Shown: one piece after another, positions 1 through 7,988 of the stretch | How the letters are laid out: every line of letters begins with the position of its first letter | Position numbering within the stretch: the first letter of the stretch is position 1 | Source: CAJWKT01 sp964465375 | Lineage (GTDB): Bacteria; Pseudomonadota; Gammaproteobacteria; Steroidobacterales; Rariloculaceae | Direction of reading: 5' to 3' | NCBI GenBank assembly: GCA_964465375.1 | Contig: CAYXIJ010000023.1 | Coordinates: 1 to 34,812 of the forward strand | DNA length: 34,812 nucleotides | Position numbers and translations under genes: made by a program | Notes under the pieces: model-generated | Seen by the model: the letters and a program-made list of their open reading frames with translations, nothing else | Database searches by the model: none | What the model was told of the DNA's origin: nothing

Positions 1-268
1 TAGCCTTGGATCCCGACCACGCCCCTGAAGCGGTACAGCTGGAGGCATTGGTGGAGGACCAGGAAATCGTGACTGCAGAGTCGACCGAAGCCGAAGAAGA
101 AGAGGAAGAAATGGTAACCGTGGGAGCTGGAGTGGGAGTCGGCGTGGGCGTGGGTGTGGGTGTGGGAGCTGGTGTTCCACCGCCTCCGCCTCCGCCACCG
201 CAGCTGAGCAAATAAACGACACAAAGCAGCACGAAACACCACCTGAACGGGCGAAGGCGTGCAAACAT
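1..268 (-). CDS. Putative secreted lipoprotein with Gly-rich and Pro-Thr linker (5' part only)
   Basis: Reading the minus strand from the ATG at 268 gives an open frame of 89 codons that runs off the window. Residues 1-22 are a lipoprotein signal peptide (MFARLRPF, a hydrophobic stretch, then lipobox LLS-Cys23). Seven Gly and an alternating Pro-Thr/Pro-Ala tract (about residues 31-46) follow, a flexible surface linker. Next come a Ser run and the start of a beta-rich segment containing VTISWSSTNASSCTASG, which resembles the Ig-like repeats of gammaproteobacterial surface proteins and secreted enzymes. Acylation of Cys23 would anchor it in an envelope membrane. The catalytic or binding part lies outside the window, so no function is assigned. 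It starts 46 bases after the tmRNA 3' end on the same strand. The opposite-strand frame at 6-215 (Glu-rich, Val-Gly, poly-Pro) is its shadow. Confidence 0.8.
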   Translation of the reverse strand, partial: MFARLRPFRWCFVLLCVVYLLSCGGGGGGGGTPAPTPTPTPTPTPTPAPTVTISSSSSSASVDSAVTISWSSTNASSCTASGAWSGSKA

Positions 269-314
269 CAGTTTCGTTTTCTCACTGTTAAACCATTTCT
301 ATGGCAGCTTATTA

Positions 315-671
315 TGGTGGAGGCGGCGGGAATCGAACCCGCGTCCGCAAGCCCTCTGCCACAGGATCTACATGCTTAGCCCTGTCTTTGTTCTTACCGC
401 AGACTACCCGACGGGCAGGGAAGATCAGCGGCCAGCACAGATTGAGTGTTTAGCGATCCGGTCCTGAGCTAACTTTCACGCGAGCTTATGAGTGATGACG
501 CCCAGTTGAGATCCACAAGCAGATACCCAATCGGACGCTAGCTGGATTTAAGCAGCTAGTGCGTAGTTGTCGTCGTTGGCAACTAACAGTGTTGCAGTTG
601 GTTTTGCGAGGTAATCTGCTCCTCGGCATGCACCCGGGGTTTCGCGACCCACGTCGAAGCCTGTCGCCCCC
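315..671 (-). ncRNA. ssrA: Transfer-messenger RNA (tmRNA), one-piece
   Basis: On the minus strand the 5' end GGGGGCGACAGGCTTCGACG and the 3' end GGTTCGATTCCCGCCGCCTC followed by ACCA form the tRNA-like domain. The acceptor stem pairs GGGGGCG with CGCCTCC, with one G-U pair, and CCA is encoded. The internal message at 580-548 reads GCC AAC GAC GAC AAC TAC GCA CTA GCT GCT TAA, giving the tag ANDDNYALAA and a stop. This is the usual gammaproteobacterial type ending in the ALAA degron recognised by ClpXP and FtsH. The length of 357 nt is typical for one-piece tmRNA. It rescues ribosomes stalled on non-stop mRNAs together with SmpB, encoded just upstream on the same strand. No strong intrinsic terminator follows the 3' end. 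Confidence 0.97.
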
Positions 672-681
672 ATCCAGTAGG

Positions 682-709
682 AGTTTAGAGTAAGTACTCG
701 ATTTTACAA
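682..709 (-). promoter_or_regulatory. Candidate sigma-70 promoter for ssrA
   Basis: In the 75-base smpB-ssrA gap, the minus strand has TTGTAA (709-704) and TAAACT (687-682) separated by 16 bases, each matching the consensus hexamer at 4 of 6 positions. The -10 lies about 10 bases upstream of the mature tmRNA 5' end, consistent with a short leader removed by RNase P. This is motif reading only; read-through from smpB is the alternative. Confidence 0.4.
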
Positions 710-746
710 GGTTTTAGAGACTATTGTTCGTTAGTTTGTTGAATCT

Positions 747-1229
747 TCAGCGTCCTTGGTTTTTGAGGGCCCGTGATTTGGCTCGCTCCCAGTCCTGGTC
801 CTTCTTTGTTGCCCGCTTGTCATACTGTTTCTTTCCCTTTGCAAGCCCCAATGCAAGCTTGGCCTTGCCTTTACTCCAGTGAAGGTCTAGCGGCACCAAT
901 GTGTAGCCGCGCCTCTCCACCAGACCCCGGAGACGGTCTAGTTCACGACGATGTAGTAATATCTTTCGAGTTCGGGATGGGTCTGTACTAACATGAGTAG
1001 AGGCCGTAATCAGAGGGGTGATATGAGCCCCTAGCAGCCAGCCCTCACCGTTTCGTAGAATCACATAGCTTTCTGTAAGTTGGGCCTGTCCTGCTCTGAG
1101 GCTTTTTACTTCCCAGCCCTGAAGGGAAAGACCGGCCTCAAAACTTTCATCGATTGTGTAATCAAACCGGGCTCGTTTATTTCGGGCAATCGTTGAAGTA
1201 CCTACTTTTCGATTCTTTGTAGCCATCAT
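747..1229 (-). CDS. smpB: SsrA-binding protein SmpB
   Basis: SmpB binds the tRNA-like domain of tmRNA and places its C-terminal tail in the empty mRNA channel of stalled ribosomes. The 160-residue product has the family's OB-fold core, including EAGLSLQGWEVKSLRAGQ at about residues 31-48 and GWLLGAHITP. A basic C-terminal tail (KKDQDWERAKSRALKNQGR) is the part that becomes helical in the ribosome. Length is normal. The start is a tandem ATG ATG at 1229/1226 preceded by AGGA about 10 bases upstream. Either Met is possible, and the second is closer to the usual N-terminus. It precedes ssrA on the same strand, the partner RNA gene. It is divergent from the transporter at 1281, so both promoters must share or overlap the short space between them. 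Confidence 0.97.
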   Translation of the reverse strand: MMATKNRKVGTSTIARNKRARFDYTIDESFEAGLSLQGWEVKSLRAGQAQLTESYVILRNGEGWLLGAHITPLITASTHVSTDPSRTRKILLHRRELDRLRGLVERRGYTLVPLDLHWSKGKAKLALGLAKGKKQYDKRATKKDQDWERAKSRALKNQGR

Positions 1230-1280
1230 TCGGTAATGATCCTAAAATCTGAAACAAAAAACACTTATAGAGCACCAAAT

Positions 1281-2654
1281 ATGTCTAAATTTTCCAAAGA
1301 GCGTCGTTTTTCCTTGCATGGCCAATGGTCATCTCGTCTGGCCTTTATTTTGGCTGTATCGGGATCTGCGGTTGGATTGGGGAATGTCTGGAAGTTTCCC
1401 TATATCGCTGGCGTAAATGGTGGGGGAGCATTTGTTCTAGTTTATCTTGTCTGTGTATTTGTGATCGGGCTACCCATCATGATGTCGGAGATTCTGATGG
1501 GTCGGCGCGGCCGGAGAAACCCAGTAGAGACTATGGCTTTACTGGGACAGGAGGAGGGTAGCACGAGGCGTTGGGGTATCGTCGGAATCGTTGGGGTAGC
1601 TACCGGTTTTTTTATATTGTCCTATTACAGCGTGATTGCCGGGTGGGCGGTAGCTTACATTTTTGAGGGTGCTTCGGGAGCATTCAGGGGTGCTGATGCG
1701 CAACAGGTAGAGCAGCTCTTCTCCCGCATAAGCGGCAACTGGGTCGTAACCGGGTTTTGGCACACGGCATTCATGGCCTTAACTATTTTTGTAGTGGCAA
1801 AGGGAGTAAAGGGTGGGCTGGAACGCGCGGTGCGTATTTTGATGCCTGCGTTGATAGGGTTGCTGTTGCTTCTATTGATATACAGCATGATTGCAGGTGA
1901 CTTTGCTCAGGGTTTTGCGTTTCTCTTTGAGCCAAAATTTTCTGAGCTGACCGGCGCAGGGGTGCTTGAGGCATTGGGGCATGCTTTTTTTACGCTCAGT
2001 GTTGGTATGGGGGCTGTTATGGCCTATGGGGCTTACCTGCCCGCTGAATCCTCTATCGGGAGGACCTCTATTGCGGTCGTGGTTGCAGATACTCTGATTG
2101 CAATTGTGGCTGGTCTGGTCATTTTTCCGATTGTTTTTGCTAATGGCCTCGATCCAGCGGCTGGGCCAGGGCTGATTTTTCAATCATTACCATTGGCGTT
2201 CGGCCAATTACCCGGCGGTTCGTTTGTTGCCGCAACTTTTTTCTTGTTACTTTCTTTTGCGGCATGGACATCTGCTATTAGTTTAATGGAGCCGGCGGTG
2301 GCTTGGCTTATGGAGCGGCAGGAGCTATTACGATCTGTTGCCGCAATCGTGATAGGAGGCCTTATCTGGCTATTGGGTTTTTTGACTGTCTTTTCAAATA
2401 GCGTCCTATCCGAATTTACTTTTTTTCAAGGTACTTTCTTTGACAACATAGATTTCGTGACGAGCAATATTGCTTTGCCTGCTGGAGGTCTCGCCATCGT
2501 AGTGTTCGCCGGATGGTTTATGTCCGCACACTCTACCTCTGAAGAGCTGGATCCCGATGCGGGTCTCGGTTATCAGTTATGGCGGTTCTCTGCTCGCTTT
2601 ATTGCTCCTGTCGCGGTGGTGTGCATTTTTTTGAACGCAGTTGGCATTTTTTAG
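1281..2654 (+). CDS. Sodium-dependent transporter, neurotransmitter:sodium symporter (SNF/NSS) family
   Basis: An inner-membrane LeuT-fold carrier expected to couple Na+ entry to uptake of an amino acid or related amine; the substrate cannot be read from sequence. The diagnostic TM1 region lies at about residues 27-52: SGSAVGLGNVWKFPYIAG followed by NGGGAFVLVYL. It includes the unwound Gly-rich centre that binds Na+ and substrate. Hydrophobic segments suggest about 11-12 membrane helices, and the C-terminus ends directly after the last one. I chose the ATG at 1281 (457 residues, starting MSKFSKERRFSLHGQWSSR), because family members begin this way. An upstream in-frame ATG at 1236 would add 15 residues and leave only 6 bases to the divergent smpB start. 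ratA follows after 9 bases, probably co-transcribed. Confidence 0.93.
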   Translation: MSKFSKERRFSLHGQWSSRLAFILAVSGSAVGLGNVWKFPYIAGVNGGGAFVLVYLVCVFVIGLPIMMSEILMGRRGRRNPVETMALLGQEEGSTRRWGIVGIVGVATGFFILSYYSVIAGWAVAYIFEGASGAFRGADAQQVEQLFSRISGNWVVTGFWHTAFMALTIFVVAKGVKGGLERAVRILMPALIGLLLLLLIYSMIAGDFAQGFAFLFEPKFSELTGAGVLEALGHAFFTLSVGMGAVMAYGAYLPAESSIGRTSIAVVVADTLIAIVAGLVIFPIVFANGLDPAAGPGLIFQSLPLAFGQLPGGSFVAATFFLLLSFAAWTSAISLMEPAVAWLMERQELLRSVAAIVIGGLIWLLGFLTVFSNSVLSEFTFFQGTFFDNIDFVTSNIALPAGGLAIVVFAGWFMSAHSTSEELDPDAGLGYQLWRFSARFIAPVAVVCIFLNAVGIF

Positions 2655-2663
2655 AATTGCGCA

Positions 2664-3092
2664 ATGAAGATTGATCACTCCGAACATGTTCCTTATAGCC
2701 CCAGCCAAATTTTTGATTTGGTAAATAATATTGAGGCCTATCCCGAATTTTTAGAGTGGTGTACCACTGCAAAAGTAAAAAATCGATTTGACCAGAGTCT
2801 GGAAGCAACCATTGGTATTGGATTTAAGGGAATTAACAAAAGCTTTACTACCCGGAATCACCTTGATCGGCCACACCGAATTGATATGGAGTTACTGGAT
2901 GGGCCCTTCAGTCACCTGAGGGGTGCCTGGGTTTTTTCTGATACGGCAGAGGTTGGCTCTGAGGTACGCTTGGTCTTAAATTTTCAGGTGACCCGATCAC
3001 CATTTAGTAAGGTTTTTGCTTTGCTATTTGAGGAACTCGTGCGTTCTCAGATCAAAGCCTTTTCAGCGCGAGCAAAAGAGCTCTATGGTTAA
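2664..3092 (+). CDS. ratA: RatA family START/Coq10-like protein
   Basis: A 142-residue START-domain protein of the polyketide cyclase/Coq10 superfamily. It opens with the family pattern MKIDHSEHVPYSPSQIFDLV, then AYPEFLEWC, and later FSHLRGAW and the C-terminal helix LVRSQIKAFSARAKELYG. The fold has a hydrophobic cavity, and Coq10 relatives bind ubiquinone. The E. coli homologue RatA was reported to block 70S assembly, so the name implies a toxin, but the conserved role is unsettled. It follows the transporter by 9 bases and faces convergent bamE across 9 bases. Its usual partner gene ratB/rnfH is not here. Confidence is high for family, low for physiological role. Confidence 0.92.
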   Translation: MKIDHSEHVPYSPSQIFDLVNNIEAYPEFLEWCTTAKVKNRFDQSLEATIGIGFKGINKSFTTRNHLDRPHRIDMELLDGPFSHLRGAWVFSDTAEVGSEVRLVLNFQVTRSPFSKVFALLFEELVRSQIKAFSARAKELYG

Positions 3093-3101
3093 GAGAGGTC
3101 A

Positions 3102-3431
3102 CTAGGTTGAGGGGCTGACTGGCACATCCTTCTCAATACGCTCTACTTGATCTTCAGCGAAGTATACTATCAGCCAACGCTGCTCTATCTCTTTGGATTT
3201 TCCTTCTTGGAAGTAATAGGTGTAGTCCCACCGGTTTTGGTGAAAGCTATCGGCAACCATTGGGGTTCCGAGTAGGAAGCGGACCTGGCCGCGTGTCATA
3301 CCGATCTCTATTTGATCAATTGCTGATTCCTCCAGTAGATTGCCCTGCTGGATATCAATCCTGAAGATGCACCCCGTGACTGTGATAGCTAGGGTAGCAA
3401 TGAGTACGATTTTAACTAGGTAGTAAGGCAA
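3102..3431 (-). CDS. bamE: Outer membrane protein assembly factor BamE (SmpA/OmlA lipoprotein)
   Basis: BamE is a small lipoprotein of the beta-barrel assembly machine that stabilises the BamA-BamD contact at the outer membrane. The 109-residue product has a signal peptide ending in lipobox V-T-G-Cys21. The SmpA/OmlA fold follows: QIEIGMTRGQVRFLLGTP at about residues 40-57, then the WDYTYYF strand and WLIVYFAEDQVERIE. The start codon is TTG at 3431: the frame extends upstream to a stop without any ATG or GTG, and this TTG gives a normal-length signal peptide. It is divergent from fur across 81 bases and convergent with ratA, a neighbourhood common in gammaproteobacteria. Confidence 0.95.
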   Translation of the reverse strand: MPYYLVKIVLIATLAITVTGCIFRIDIQQGNLLEESAIDQIEIGMTRGQVRFLLGTPMVADSFHQNRWDYTYYFQEGKSKEIEQRWLIVYFAEDQVERIEKDVPVSPST

Positions 3432-3512
3432 TCTTTTGGTACTAGAGAGTAGTGGAGTTTCTGAGTCATAATGGTGTGTAAATCATAACTGATTGTTCCG
3501 GGGGAGTAGAGC

Positions 3513-3917
3513 ATGGCAGGTAAAGATATTCGGGAAGCAGGGCTAAAAGTTACTTCTCCTAGGTTAAAAATTCTCGAGATCCTCGAGAAAACCAAGGATC
3601 GTCACATGACCGCAGAGGGGGTTTATAAGGCCTTGACGGTGACAGGGGAAGAGGTAGGGCTTGCGACGGTCTATCGTGTTTTGACGCAGTTTGAGAGGGC
3701 AGGGTTAGTGGCTCGGCATAATTTTGAGGGAGGTACGGCAGTCTTTGAGTTGGCAGATCGTACCCACCATGACCACATGATATGTCTAGACACTGGCAAA
3801 GTGATCGAGTTTTATAATGACGAGATAGAGGAACTGCAGAATAGTATCGCTGAAGCCCATGGTTATGAGATCGAGGACCACAGCTTGGTGCTTTATGTCC
3901 GTCCTGCAAAACAGTAA
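3513..3917 (+). CDS. fur: Ferric uptake regulator Fur
   Basis: Iron-responsive repressor that, with Fe2+ bound, occupies Fur boxes at iron-acquisition genes. The 134 residues carry an N-terminal winged helix (SPRLKILEIL, recognition segment GLATVYRVLTQFERAGLV at about 49-66). The C-terminal metal-binding dimerisation domain has HHDH at 85-88. Cys91 is present but the second Cys of the E. coli CxxC pair is Thr94, and no later Cys occurs. Pseudomonas aeruginosa Fur likewise lacks the second Cys, so a structural zinc site of the E. coli type is not expected. The start has a strong GGGGGAG site six bases upstream. No clear Fur box was seen in the 81-base gap to divergent bamE. Confidence 0.95.
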   Translation: MAGKDIREAGLKVTSPRLKILEILEKTKDRHMTAEGVYKALTVTGEEVGLATVYRVLTQFERAGLVARHNFEGGTAVFELADRTHHDHMICLDTGKVIEFYNDEIEELQNSIAEAHGYEIEDHSLVLYVRPAKQ

Positions 3918-4126
3918 GAGATCATCCATTCAGCCTGCTAGCGCAGCAAAATTATCGATGCGCATGTGAAGAAGCCGATATCCTGCTATTCCGGACCGAC
4001 AATCTGCGACATATCAGTGCCAATAATGTATTCGGCGCGGTCATATACTGAACAGAGCCGGGTAGAGCCTAAATATCTTCTCGGACTGATTTTTTCAAGA
4101 ATTGTGTTAATGAGTTGTTACTACGA

Positions 4127-5800
4127 TCATTTGTTGGACCGGGCCATCATTTCCGCAGCATGCGCCCGGGTACGGTCGGTAATTTCAATTCCCCCTAACA
4201 TTCTGGAGAGTTCCTCGAGTCTTTCTTTGCCCGTAAGTAGCCGAACTTTAGTGATACTAGTTTTTCCGTCGGTAAGCTTAGATACTCGGTAGTGGTTTTG
4301 TCCTTGGCTTGCGACCTGAGCTAGGTGAGTAACGCATAGTACCTGTCGGCTAGCCCCAATTTTTTCCAGCCTTCGACCTACGATTTCAGCAATGCTTCCT
4401 CCAATTCCAGCATCGACTTCATCAAAAACCATCGTGGTGACAGTTCTTTCGCCGGTACCTACTACTTCCAGTGCTAGGCTGATCCGAGAAAGCTCTCCTC
4501 CTGATGCCATTTGGTCTAAGGGACCTAAGGGTTGACCAGGATTCAAGCTAACCTGGAATTCCACTTGATCCAAGCCATTTGCGTCAGCGTATTCGTTAGT
4601 TTTTTGTGTTAAGGCGGCGCAAAATTGTCCATGCGGTAGCCCGAGATCTTTTAGCTGACTTGAGACGCTTTTCCCTAGGCTGGCCGCGCTCTTTTTCCGG
4701 GCTTTGGATAGCTCTCCAGCAGCTTTGCGATACAAATCGGCCGCGTTCTCAACGCTATTTTCAAGGTTTGTCAGGGACGCACCTGCCTGCTCAATCTCTT
4801 GGATTCGCTCTGTTACAGTCGTTAGTAGTGTCTCAAGCTGAACTTCTTCCACTTTGTAGCGGCGTGCCAGTTCACGGATTTTTGCTATGCGGGTCTCTAT
4901 CCACTCCAGGCGCTGGGGATCCACATCTAATTGATCGCGGTATCGGGAAAGACCAGTTGCTATTTCACGAATATCAATTTCTACACTATTTAATAAGGTG
5001 AGGTTTTCCTTTAGCTCCGGGTCGAGTTCAGCTAGTGATTGGAGAATATGCTGAGAGTTTGTGATCAGGGTATGAGCTGACCCCATTTCACCTTCATAAA
5101 GTTTCTCTAAGCTTTGGTTGATTCCAGTTGCGAGATTCTCGGTATTGGCAACACGCCCATGCTCTTTTTGTAGCTGATTGACCTCACCCTCCTCAAGGCT
5201 TAGCGTTAAAAGTGTTTTTTCTTGATTACGAAGGAGTTCCAATTGCTCCTCGCGATCTTCAATACCTCTCCGGCTATCATCGAGTTCGACCTTAAGTGTT
5301 TGCCAAGTCTCAAAAAGCTGACCAACTTTTTCCAGTAATGGTTGGTGCTTGCCGTGGAAGTCAAGAATACGCCTCTGGTTTACTCTCTGCAGTAATGATT
5401 GGTGGGCGTGCTGTCCATGGATTTCGACCAAGGAAGCGCCAAGATTTCGAAGGTCTTGCAGTGTCACCGGCTGGTTGTTGATAAAAGCCCGTGAGCGTCC
5501 CTCAGCACTGATGGTGCGACGGATCATGCAAGCTTGATCCTCATCTAATTCGTGCTCTCCTAGCCAAGCCAAGGCAGGATGGTTGTCTGGGCAGTCAAAA
5601 GTGACGCAGATTTCAGCCCGCTTCTTGCCCTTACGTACGGTGTTCGCATCAGCCCGATCACCGAGCACCAACCCTAGCGCGTCTACAAGAATGGATTTTC
5701 CTGCGCCTGTTTCTCCTGTCAGGACACTTAGACCGGACCCGAACTCCAGTTCCAGCTCATCAATGACGGCATAGTTCCTGATTCGGATTAGGCTGAGCAT
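4127..5800 (-). CDS. recN: DNA repair protein RecN
   Basis: SMC-like ATPase that acts early in recombinational repair of double-strand breaks. Its 557 residues match the family's usual length (about 553). The N-terminal ATPase half has Walker A GETGAGKS at 29-36. A long central coiled coil follows (Glu/Gln/Leu-rich, about 155-365). The C-terminal half has the ABC signature ASGGELSRISLAL and Walker B TMVFDEVDAGIGG. It starts 3 bases after nadK ends, so the two form an operon. The 209 bases between its stop and the end of fur contain no gene and no clear terminator; a 108-codon plus-strand frame there overlaps recN and has no coding character. No LexA box was searched for exhaustively; none was obvious upstream. 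Confidence 0.96.
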   Translation of the reverse strand: MLSLIRIRNYAVIDELELEFGSGLSVLTGETGAGKSILVDALGLVLGDRADANTVRKGKKRAEICVTFDCPDNHPALAWLGEHELDEDQACMIRRTISAEGRSRAFINNQPVTLQDLRNLGASLVEIHGQHAHQSLLQRVNQRRILDFHGKHQPLLEKVGQLFETWQTLKVELDDSRRGIEDREEQLELLRNQEKTLLTLSLEEGEVNQLQKEHGRVANTENLATGINQSLEKLYEGEMGSAHTLITNSQHILQSLAELDPELKENLTLLNSVEIDIREIATGLSRYRDQLDVDPQRLEWIETRIAKIRELARRYKVEEVQLETLLTTVTERIQEIEQAGASLTNLENSVENAADLYRKAAGELSKARKKSAASLGKSVSSQLKDLGLPHGQFCAALTQKTNEYADANGLDQVEFQVSLNPGQPLGPLDQMASGGELSRISLALEVVGTGERTVTTMVFDEVDAGIGGSIAEIVGRRLEKIGASRQVLCVTHLAQVASQGQNHYRVSKLTDGKTSITKVRLLTGKERLEELSRMLGGIEITDRTRAHAAEMMARSNK

Positions 5801-5803
5801 GCG

Positions 5804-6709
5804 TTATCGTTTTTTTTGGCTCCGGGGCCAACGATTAGTCTGCCCCCAGTTGAGTCTCGAGCGTAGCAGTTCGTAGTAATTGTGATCTCGTGGATGCAGT
5901 AATTGAACCGTTTCTTCTGCGAGACGGATTCGAATGGTGTCATCCCCTGATATCTCCCCTAAGAGTTGCCCATCGCAGGTGGCGTAGGCGCGGCTATTAG
6001 TTTGGGAGTCGACTTGAACCTCAATATAGCTTGAGGCATTTAATACCAAGGGCCGATCACCTAGTGTATGGGGACAGATAGGCACAATGACCAAGGCATT
6101 CGTGTCAGGTTGGATGATGGGGCCACCGCAGGATAATGCGTAGGCTGTTGATCCCGTTGGAGTGGCAACAATCAGTCCATCTCCGCCATGTGTGTTCACA
6201 TACTCACCGTTGACTCGGGTGACAAAGTCCTGCATATGTCCTGCTGTCCCTTTTTCTAGCGCAACATCATTTAGGGCGGTCATTGAGTTACCGGTCTTGC
6301 CCTCCGAGCAAATATCTGCCTCAAGCATTAGTCGGTCTTCCGCCACAAAATTACCACAGAGAATCGCATCTATGGTGTCCAGCATTTTTTCGGGTGAAAC
6401 ATCAGTAAGAAAGCCTAGTCTACCCAGATTAATACCTAGCAATGGGACTCCTCGTCTTGCGACAGTTCGGGCAGCATGCAGAAGGGTACCGTCCCCGCCA
6501 ATTGCCATAATAAGGTCTACTTTTAGGGGTAGATCGTTTTCTTCGTACGTGGGGATATCCCTAAGCTTCTCAGGGATCTGGTCCTGTGAAGGGCATACAA
6601 CCTCAATACCTTGATCACGAAGATGAGAAGCAATAGCGAGCACAGGTTCGGCAACCCTTGCTTCGGCTAGGTATCCCCATAGCCCAATTTTTTTAAATTT
6701 CGTTTTCAT
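5804..6709 (-). CDS. nadK: NAD kinase
   Basis: Phosphorylates NAD+ to NADP+ with ATP, the sole route to NADP(H) in most bacteria. The 301 residues show the signature GGDGT at 71-75 (catalytic Asp73), GINLGRLGFLTD at 92-103, ALNDVALEKG at 145-154, and the Gly-rich motif GDGLIVATPTGSTAYALSCG from 166. A C-terminal extension rich in Arg/Lys/Trp follows the RDHNYYELLRSRLNW region typical of gammaproteobacteria. It is the first gene of a nadK-recN operon. It is divergent from hrcA across 131 bases, which should hold both promoters. Confidence 0.97.
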   Translation of the reverse strand: MKTKFKKIGLWGYLAEARVAEPVLAIASHLRDQGIEVVCPSQDQIPEKLRDIPTYEENDLPLKVDLIMAIGGDGTLLHAARTVARRGVPLLGINLGRLGFLTDVSPEKMLDTIDAILCGNFVAEDRLMLEADICSEGKTGNSMTALNDVALEKGTAGHMQDFVTRVNGEYVNTHGGDGLIVATPTGSTAYALSCGGPIIQPDTNALVIVPICPHTLGDRPLVLNASSYIEVQVDSQTNSRAYATCDGQLLGEISGDDTIRIRLAEETVQLLHPRDHNYYELLRSRLNWGQTNRWPRSQKKR

Positions 6710-6840
6710 TAAAATGACCCCGAAGTAGGATTGTACTGAATTCTTGGCTCTACAGAGGGTTGAATAGCTAGCCCAAGCCTTTCTGGTGCATCTTGACAGT
6801 ACACGGAGCTGGTTGCTAGCGTGCTGGTACAGACGTCTCG

Positions 6841-7926
6841 GTGCAAAAAATGCAGGATTCTTTGTCTACAGATCGAGAGAAAGTGCGGGAGATCCCTAAT
6901 GAGCGGGCCCAGCGGTTACTTAGGGTGCTGGTAGATAGGTATATTCGTGAGGGGCAGCCAGTGGGTTCACGCACACTCTCTCGTAACGCAGCTCTTGACG
7001 TAAGTCCAGCCACTGTTCGGAACATCATGGCAGATCTTGAGGACATGGGATTTTTGACGTCCCCCCATACTTCCGCAGGGCGTATTCCGACCATTAAGGG
7101 TTATCGATTCTTCGTGGATACTCTGATTAAGCTGCGGCCACCTAAAGGAGTGGAGTTACAGCAGTTTCAGGTTGCGCTTGATAAGGTAGCAGCAGATCCC
7201 CAGGCATTGGCGCTATCAGCATCCAATCTTCTCTCTGCAGTAACTCGACTTGCTGGGGTAGTAACGGTTCCGAGAAGATCACAAATGACGCTCCGTCAAA
7301 TCGAGTTTTTGCCTCTTACAGACAGGAGGGTATTGGCTATCCTAGTCGTCAACGAAACAGAGGTGCACAACAAAATTCTTCAGGTAAATCGTAACTTCGA
7401 CGAGGATGAATTGTGCCAAGCCGGTAACTATCTAACCGAACAATTTGGTGGTAAAGGTTTATACAAAGTGCGAGCTAAGCTACTGGAGGAGTTGCAGGTT
7501 ACCCGCGAATCGATGAATACACTGATGGCGGACGCAATCGAGATGGCTCAGGCAGTTTTGCCGGAGGAGGAGCCACAGGCAGAATATGTTTTAGCCGGTG
7601 AAACGAATCTTATGGGACTGGGTGGCTTAGGAGATATGGATAAGCTCAAGAGACTTTTTGAGGCATTTGGCCGGCAACAAGACATTCTTCATCTCTTGGA
7701 CCAAAGTCTCCATGCCCATGGAGTGCAGATTTTTATTGGTCAGGAGTCAGGTTACCAGCTTCTGGATGAGTGCAGCGTGGTCGCTGCACCATATACTGTT
7801 GAGGATGACGAGAGTATTGGTGTGTTGGGTGTTATAGGCCCAACACGTATGAGTTATGAGCGTGTGATCCCCATCGTTGATATCACTGCCAAGCTTCTTG
7901 GTAGTGCCTTGAAGTCCAAAAACTAG
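6841..7926 (+). CDS. hrcA: Heat-inducible transcription repressor HrcA
   Basis: Repressor that binds CIRCE operators and is kept active by GroEL. Its N-terminal winged helix (about residues 15-90) has NERAQRLLRVLVDRYI, QPVGSRTLSR, VSPATVRNIMADLEDMGFL and SAGRIPTIKGYR. A GAF-like dimerisation domain follows. At 361 residues it is slightly longer than many homologues. The start is GTG at 6841 or ATG at 6850; neither has a strong Shine-Dalgarno site. TTGACA at 6793-6798 is a possible -35 but the matching -10 is poor. It heads hrcA-grpE-dnaK-dnaJ. No TTAGCACTC-N9-GAGTGCTAA operator was found in any intergenic stretch of the cluster, so its targets here are uncertain. Confidence 0.96.
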   Translation: MQKMQDSLSTDREKVREIPNERAQRLLRVLVDRYIREGQPVGSRTLSRNAALDVSPATVRNIMADLEDMGFLTSPHTSAGRIPTIKGYRFFVDTLIKLRPPKGVELQQFQVALDKVAADPQALALSASNLLSAVTRLAGVVTVPRRSQMTLRQIEFLPLTDRRVLAILVVNETEVHNKILQVNRNFDEDELCQAGNYLTEQFGGKGLYKVRAKLLEELQVTRESMNTLMADAIEMAQAVLPEEEPQAEYVLAGETNLMGLGGLGDMDKLKRLFEAFGRQQDILHLLDQSLHAHGVQIFIGQESGYQLLDECSVVAAPYTVEDDESIGVLGVIGPTRMSYERVIPIVDITAKLLGSALKSKN

Positions 7927-7933
7927 CCCCCAT
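7908..7933 (+). promoter_or_regulatory. Sigma-32 (RpoH) heat-shock promoter for grpE
   Basis: CTTGAA at 7908-7913 and CCCCAT at 7928-7933, 14 bases apart, match the sigma-32 consensus (CTTGAA, 13-15 bases, CCCCAT). The site overlaps the last codons and stop of hrcA (stop at 7924-7926) and lies 55 bases before the grpE start. It allows grpE to be heat-induced independently of hrcA. Confidence 0.8.
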
Positions 7934-7988
7934 CTCCGAAGTCTAATGGAAAGGCTAGCCTCGAAGGGCTGCTTGTAGGAGGGCTTGA

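Noticed and set aside
6..215. Plus-strand open frame rich in Glu, Val-Gly and poly-Pro
   Set aside because: It is the complement of the lipoprotein signal-peptide, poly-Gly and Pro-Thr linker read on the minus strand; no ribosome-binding site and no plausible protein.
3571..3589. Exact inverted repeat TTCTCGAG-ATC-CTCGAGAA inside fur
   Set aside because: It results from two Leu-Glu codon pairs written CTC GAG in the coding sequence ILEILEK; no reason to call it an operator.
3966..4292. Plus-strand frame of 108 codons between fur and recN
   Set aside because: It overlaps the 3' end of recN, lacks a Shine-Dalgarno site and its translation has no family resemblance.
6720..6840. Possible CIRCE operator before hrcA
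   Set aside because: The GCTAGCGTGCTGG stretch only loosely recalls a half-site, with no matching second arm.
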